Source: JAATGI01 sp036510675
GTDB lineage: Bacteria; Pseudomonadota; Alphaproteobacteria; ATCC43930; CGMCC-115725
DNA: 35,623 nucleotides
Assembly (NCBI GenBank): GCA_036510675.1
Contig: DATCDN010000105.1
Location: 1 to 35,623 of the forward strand
Direction of reading: 5' to 3'
Part shown: one piece after another, positions 32,010 through 35,623 of the stretch
Numbering within the stretch: the first letter of the stretch is position 1
Layout of the letters: every line of letters starts with the position of its first letter
Notes under the pieces: model-generated
Told to the model about the DNA's origin: nothing
Databases searched by the model: none
Seen by the model: the letters and a program-made list of their open reading frames with translations, nothing else
Position numbers and translations under genes: made by a program

Positions 32010-33179
32010 ATGGCGTGTCCTGGCCTGCTTACCCTTCCGCACCGGCTGTTCCTTCGCGCCGCCGCGGCCATATTGGTCGCCGGCGCGCTGTCCGCGCCGG
32101 CATTCGCCGTCGATATGCGGGCGCCGCCGGCCACCCTCGCGGTCCATCCCGAGACGCTGCCCAGCGTCGCCAGCCGCCACACCGGCACGATCGACGCGGC
32201 GGACTGGGCGATCTTCAAGCATCGCTTCATTCGCGACGACGGGCAATTGGTCGACAGTTTCTCCCAATTGTCGCACAGCGAGGGCCAGGGTTATGCCCTG
32301 CTGCTGGCGCTCGCCGCCAACGACCGCCCGACCTTCGACCGGGTCTGGGCCTGGACGCGGACCAATCTCAAGCGCGACGGCGATGCCTTGCTGGCATGGA
32401 AATGGAAGCCCGATGCCGCCGGCGGCGGCGCGATTGACGATCATAATGACGCCACCGACGCCGATATCCTGGTCGCCTGGGCCCTCCATCGCGCCGCCGG
32501 CCAATGGCAGGTCGCCGCCTATAACGATGCCGCGCGTCCCATTGGCCGCGACATTTTGGCCAAGCTGGTGCGCGATGTCGGCGGCTTCGCCATTCTCCTG
32601 CCCGGTCTCGACGGGTTCGAGCATCAGGGCGACATCACCGTCAATCTCTCCTATTGGATTTTCCCGGCGTTCCTGTCACTGAACGAGATCGTCCCGTCGC
32701 TGCGCTGGTACGAGCTGGAGCGCAGTGGCCTCTATCTCTTAGGCGCCGCGCAATTCGGGACCCAGAAGCTGCCCGCCGACTGGATGCTGCTGCATCCGAC
32801 CCCGGCGGGCGGCCTGACCGTCGCGCTGGCGCCGGACCGGCCACTCTACGGCTTCGACGCGATGCGAATTCCGCTCTATCTGCTGTGGGACGGCAAGATT
32901 TCGGCCGCGACCATGGCGCCGTTCCTGGCGTTCTGGAAGGCAACGCCGGACAACAAGATCCCCGCCACCGTCAACCTGGCCACCGGCGCGGTCTCGAGCT
33001 ATCCGATCCCGCCGGGGATGCGGGCCATTGTCTTGGCGGTCGAGGCCCAAATCGCCCAACCCGAGCGGCGCGTGGGCACGGCCTTGATTCCGACCCTGCC
33101 GGCCATCGAGCCCGATCATGATTACTATTCGGCGGCGCTGGGGCTGCTGGTCAGGCTGGCCCTCGGCGAGACTTCGTAA
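32010..33179 (+). CDS. bcsZ: Endoglucanase, glycoside hydrolase family 8 (BcsZ type)
   Basis: Secreted beta-1,4-endoglucanase that trims nascent cellulose, needed for normal cellulose export. Signal peptide about 1-33 (LSAPAFA-V). GH8 residues: proton donor E91 in SHSEGQGYALLLAL, NDATDADILVAWAL (143-157) with conserved Asp residues, and YGFDAMRIPLYLLW with D283 as probable base. 389 residues, close to BcsZ/CMCax. It converges on bcsD-bcsC on the other strand, which supports a cellulose role. Start ATG 32010. Confidence 0.92.
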   Translation: MACPGLLTLPHRLFLRAAAAILVAGALSAPAFAVDMRAPPATLAVHPETLPSVASRHTGTIDAADWAIFKHRFIRDDGQLVDSFSQLSHSEGQGYALLLALAANDRPTFDRVWAWTRTNLKRDGDALLAWKWKPDAAGGGAIDDHNDATDADILVAWALHRAAGQWQVAAYNDAARPIGRDILAKLVRDVGGFAILLPGLDGFEHQGDITVNLSYWIFPAFLSLNEIVPSLRWYELERSGLYLLGAAQFGTQKLPADWMLLHPTPAGGLTVALAPDRPLYGFDAMRIPLYLLWDGKISAATMAPFLAFWKATPDNKIPATVNLATGAVSSYPIPPGMRAIVLAVEAQIAQPERRVGTALIPTLPAIEPDHDYYSAALGLLVRLALGETS

Positions 33180-33185
33180 CCCTTA

Positions 33186-33241
33186 GAGTGAGATCCGCCC
33201 GGACGGAAGCAACCTTGCTTCCGTCCGGGCGGATCTCACTC
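33186..33241. terminator. Perfect palindrome with 27-bp arms between convergent genes
   Basis: Left arm 33186-33212 and right arm 33215-33241 are exact complements with a 2-nt centre (CC), beginning 7 nt after the endoglucanase stop. It would form a very stable hairpin in RNA from either strand. The arm starts GAGTGAGATCC. There is no T run, so it is not a classical terminator. It could be a repeat element. Confidence 0.7.
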
Positions 33242-33271
33242 CAATCATTGAATTTGAGGCGGATTCACGCC

Positions 33272-33299
33272 TGATGGAATCGCGAACGCGATTCCATCA
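33272..33299. repeat. Second perfect inverted repeat, 13-bp arms
   Basis: TGATGGAATCGCG (33272-33284), AA, and its exact complement (33287-33299). It lies 30 nt from the 27-bp palindrome and 14 nt from the end of the bcsD-like gene. A smaller hairpin AGGCG-GATTCA-CGCCT is just before it (33257-33272). Confidence 0.7.
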
Positions 33300-33313
33300 A
33301 AGGCGATCCGACT

Positions 33314-34963
33314 CTACGAGAGCTGGGCGATCAGCCGATCGACGGTCGGATGGGCCGGCGCCCGCACCAGACCGCGCTCGCCACCAATTTCGCCGATAAG
33401 GGCGGTGGCGCGGGCACGGGCGGCGAGGCGCTGCTTGCCGGAGAGGGCACGATAGACCGCGACCCGCTTCGCCGTGGCATCGCGGTCGCCATTCTCCTCG
33501 GCGACCCGATACCAGGCATAGGCGCCGATCGGATCGGCGGCGACGCCTTTACCCTCGGCATAGAGGCGACCTAGCGCGACCTGCGCCTGGCTCACCCCAT
33601 GGCGCGCCGCCCGCTCGTACCACATCGCGGCGCTGGCGGCGTCGCGGGAGACGCCGGCACCGCTCTGATAGGCGACGCCGAGCCGATATTCGGCCAACGG
33701 AAAGCCGGTGGTGGCGGCATTCATGAACAGGATCGCGGCTTCGACCGGGTCGCGCTTCACGCCCACTCCCTCGGCGATCATCACCGCGAAATCATATTGC
33801 GCCTCGGCCGAGCCGGTCTTGGCGGCGGCCCGGAACCAGCTCGCGGCGCCGGCAAGATCGGGGCCGGGCGTGCCGCGATCGGCCAATTGCAGGCCGAGGC
33901 GGATCTGGGCATCGGTATCGCCGCCCCGCGCGCGGGTTTCCAGCGACGAGGTCATGGCGCCGGTCGCGGCGCTCGCGGCGGTCGGATGGTTCAGGCGATG
34001 CAGCAGGCCGCCGACAATGTCGCCGGTGCTGGTTATCAGGCCAAGCGCGAACAGCGCGATGAACACGGTCGCCGCCACCAGCAGAATCGGCATCCGGCCG
34101 AACGAGCTGGCCGATTTCGCCAGCGTTGCCGTGACCGGCATCGCCGCCATCTCGGGATGGATGCGCATCGGCCGGATCGGCTCCGACAGCGGCGGCAATC
34201 GTCGATCGTCCACCACCGGCGCCGGGCTGGGCGTCGTAAAGCGCTCCGCCGGCCGGAATGTCGCCGAAAGGCGCGGCGCCGGCTCGGGCGCGTCCGGAAG
34301 CGGCGGCGCCGCGACGGTGGGCTCTTGGACCGGCTCAGGCGCGGCGGCAGCGGCGGGCTTCGCGGCGGCCGGGACCGCGGGCACGATGATGCTGGACGCA
34401 TGCGTCGGCGCCGACCGTGCCGCCACCGGCTCGTCGGTCGGCAGCCATTTCAGCACCAGGGCGCCGCCCCGCTTGCCGGTCAGGCGGACGTGCATCGCCT
34501 CGTTATCGGCGAGGCGCCGCAGGATCTCGGTATAGAAGCCTTCCAGCACATAGGGCAGCTGATCGGCGCGCTTTTCAAACGGCCAGGGCGCCCGATGCTC
34601 GAAGACAATCGTGTCCTGACGATCGAGCACCGCGACCCAGCCCCAATCGAGAATCGACAATGCCCGATTGATCGCCGGCTCGAATTCGTCGCGCACCGCC
34701 GGCAGCGGCGTCAGCAAGTCCCGGCTCATGCGCCCGCCGATGGTGCGCAACAGCAACTCGGCACGGCCCGTCCCCTGACGCTGCTCGATCTCGCGGGCGA
34801 TCGCCGCCAGCGCATTCACCCAATTGACCGCGCGCCGTTCCGGCACCAGGCCCCGCTCACCCGGCGGCAAGTGATTGCCCGGGTCGATGTTCCCCGATCC
34901 CCGGATCATCGCTTCGAATTCGGCCAGAACGGAATCCCCGTTCAGATCGTCCAACGGCGCCAT
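33314..34963 (-). CDS. BcsD domain fused to a membrane segment and Sel1 repeats
   Basis: 549 residues. Residues 43-175 resemble cellulose synthase subunit D (BcsD/CesD): AELLLRTIGGRMSRDLL, EFEPAINRALSILDWGWVAVL, IVFEHRAPW and LPYVLEGFYTEI line up with the acetic acid bacterial protein. A Pro/Ala linker (176-285) follows, then one membrane helix (291-311, after KSASSFGR), then Sel1-like repeats (about 345-495: AAKTGSAEAQYDFAVMIAEG, GVKRDPVEAAILFMNAA, YEAARHG-type units). With no signal peptide and Lys/Arg before the helix, BcsD should face the cytoplasm and Sel1 the periplasm. BcsD normally stands alone (about 156 aa), arranging cellulose chain export. It lies 79 nt downstream of bcsC. Start ATG 34963 follows GGGGAG. 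Confidence 0.82.
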   Translation of the reverse strand: MAPLDDLNGDSVLAEFEAMIRGSGNIDPGNHLPPGERGLVPERRAVNWVNALAAIAREIEQRQGTGRAELLLRTIGGRMSRDLLTPLPAVRDEFEPAINRALSILDWGWVAVLDRQDTIVFEHRAPWPFEKRADQLPYVLEGFYTEILRRLADNEAMHVRLTGKRGGALVLKWLPTDEPVAARSAPTHASSIIVPAVPAAAKPAAAAAPEPVQEPTVAAPPLPDAPEPAPRLSATFRPAERFTTPSPAPVVDDRRLPPLSEPIRPMRIHPEMAAMPVTATLAKSASSFGRMPILLVAATVFIALFALGLITSTGDIVGGLLHRLNHPTAASAATGAMTSSLETRARGGDTDAQIRLGLQLADRGTPGPDLAGAASWFRAAAKTGSAEAQYDFAVMIAEGVGVKRDPVEAAILFMNAATTGFPLAEYRLGVAYQSGAGVSRDAASAAMWYERAARHGVSQAQVALGRLYAEGKGVAADPIGAYAWYRVAEENGDRDATAKRVAVYRALSGKQRLAARARATALIGEIGGERGLVRAPAHPTVDRLIAQLS

Positions 34964-35042
34964 TTACTCATGCTCCCCTATTATTCACAGCGGCCCATCA
35001 CGGCTCTATCTCGGCCGTTGGCTGACGGATCGCGAACCGAAC

Positions 35043-35623
35043 CTAGTACGTGTCGAACTTCTTCTTCAGATAAACCGCCAGGCTTTGCTCATTGTAATTG
35101 AAGGAATTATCGGCACCGAAGCTGGCCCCCAGCACCAGCAGCGGCGCGACCTCGTATTCGGCGCGGGCGGTGATGCCATAGATCGCGGTAGTGACGGTCT
35201 GGCTCGGATAAATCGAGTTGGGGATCGCCGCGCCCTGCAAGTTGGGATCAAGTGGGAAATAGGGCGACGATTTGTCGTGGAAGTTCATCAGACCGACTTG
35301 GCCGCCGACCGTGTAATTCACTCGGCCCCACCGTCCGGTATATTCGATCGGAATGGTGGCCTCGACGGCGGTCTGCGGGCTGAAATATCCGCCGTTCCCC
35401 AGCGTGTAGAAATCGAGGTTGCGCTCGTAAGCCTGGGCCTGGAGGTTGACACCGACCTTCAGCCCGCCGGTCTCGGTCCGATAGAAGCGCCAATAGGCGC
35501 CGCCGCCGGCATCGACCATGTAGTTCGATTGCACATTCTGGCCGTCGAGGAACGCCACGGTGGCATCGCCATAGACGCCGGTACGGCCATTGTCATAGCC
35601 GATATCGAACCGTCCCCCGGTGC
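35043..35623 (-). CDS. bcsC: Cellulose synthase subunit BcsC, C-terminal beta-barrel (partial)
   Basis: The gene runs off the right edge; the last 193 residues are seen and no start is present. They match the BcsC outer-membrane barrel: YGDATVAFLDGQNVQSNYMV, LDFYTLGNGGYFSPQ (the hallmark), IPIEYTGRWGRVNYTVGG, SSPYFPLDP and a C-terminal aromatic (Tyr). BcsC is the outer-membrane pore for cellulose, with periplasmic TPR repeats upstream of the window. The bcsD-like gene follows. With bcsZ nearby this marks a bcs operon continuing to the right on the minus strand. Confidence 0.9.
   Translation of the reverse strand, partial: TGGRFDIGYDNGRTGVYGDATVAFLDGQNVQSNYMVDAGGGAYWRFYRTETGGLKVGVNLQAQAYERNLDFYTLGNGGYFSPQTAVEATIPIEYTGRWGRVNYTVGGQVGLMNFHDKSSPYFPLDPNLQGAAIPNSIYPSQTVTTAIYGITARAEYEVAPLLVLGASFGADNSFNYNEQSLAVYLKKKFDTY

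Noticed and set aside
1..35623. CRISPR array, prophage, tRNA or rRNA
   Set aside because: No regular short direct repeats with spacers, no phage structural or integrase genes, and no cloverleaf-like or rRNA sequence was noticed by eye.

Overview
The window is a high-GC chromosomal segment from an alphaproteobacterium, most likely a member of the Rhodospirillales or a close relative. Reasons: a Shemin-pathway 5-aminolevulinate synthase; homologues of the mitochondrial complex I assembly factors NDUFAF3 (Mth938 fold) and NDUFAF6 (squalene/phytoene synthase fold) near yajC-secD-secF; a BcsD-type cellulose protein, best known from acetic acid bacteria; and palindromic intergenic repeats of a kind common in these genomes. 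No rRNA, tRNA, CRISPR, integrase or transposase gene was seen. Most of the window reads as core genome.

Layout. 1-1000: a decayed stretch with a small possibly disrupted ORF, a hairpin, and the wreck of a CHASE8 sensor / receiver protein. 1089-4487: envelope genes (lytic transglycosylase, RlpA lipoprotein, D,D-carboxypeptidase), all on the plus strand. 4469-9379: tmk, holB, metG, tatD and a PhnP-like metallo-hydrolase, closely packed, with several starts inside or touching the previous gene. 9455-9925 (minus) is a DUF2147 protein. 9967-15319: an alpha/beta hydrolase, a branched-chain-amino-acid-type ABC transporter (livG, livF, livH, livM; no binding protein here) and mazG. 15458-17987 (minus): two tandem serine beta-lactamase-like hydrolases, one exported and one not. 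18311-22449: a class III aminotransferase, hemA, a small winged-helix-like protein and the N-degron transferase bpt.

22452-25919 (minus) encodes a 1155-residue protein that combines a glutamate-synthase-small-subunit-like FAD/NAD(P) module with a PyrK-like ferredoxin-reductase module and ten cysteines in iron-sulfur-type patterns. It looks like a one-chain relative of NfnAB-type transhydrogenases. 26069-26923 (minus) is the NDUFAF6-like protein. Divergent from it are a 31-residue single-pass peptide and a PuuD-like membrane protein, then sodB with a textbook terminator. 28389-31818 (minus) is yajC-secD-secF plus the NDUFAF3-like gene.

32010 to the right edge is a cellulose locus: a secreted GH8 endoglucanase (plus strand) converging on bcsD-like and bcsC genes (minus strand). 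The bcsD-like gene is a fusion of an N-terminal BcsD domain, a Pro/Ala-rich linker, one membrane segment and Sel1 repeats. It is the most novel item in the window: it could join cytoplasmic BcsD to a periplasmic repeat scaffold beside the BcsC export channel. The two convergent ends are separated by a perfect palindrome with 27-bp arms plus a second 13-bp hairpin. Four other compound inverted repeats sit between genes at 12451-12563, 15319-15449, 18080-18199 and 19755-19822.
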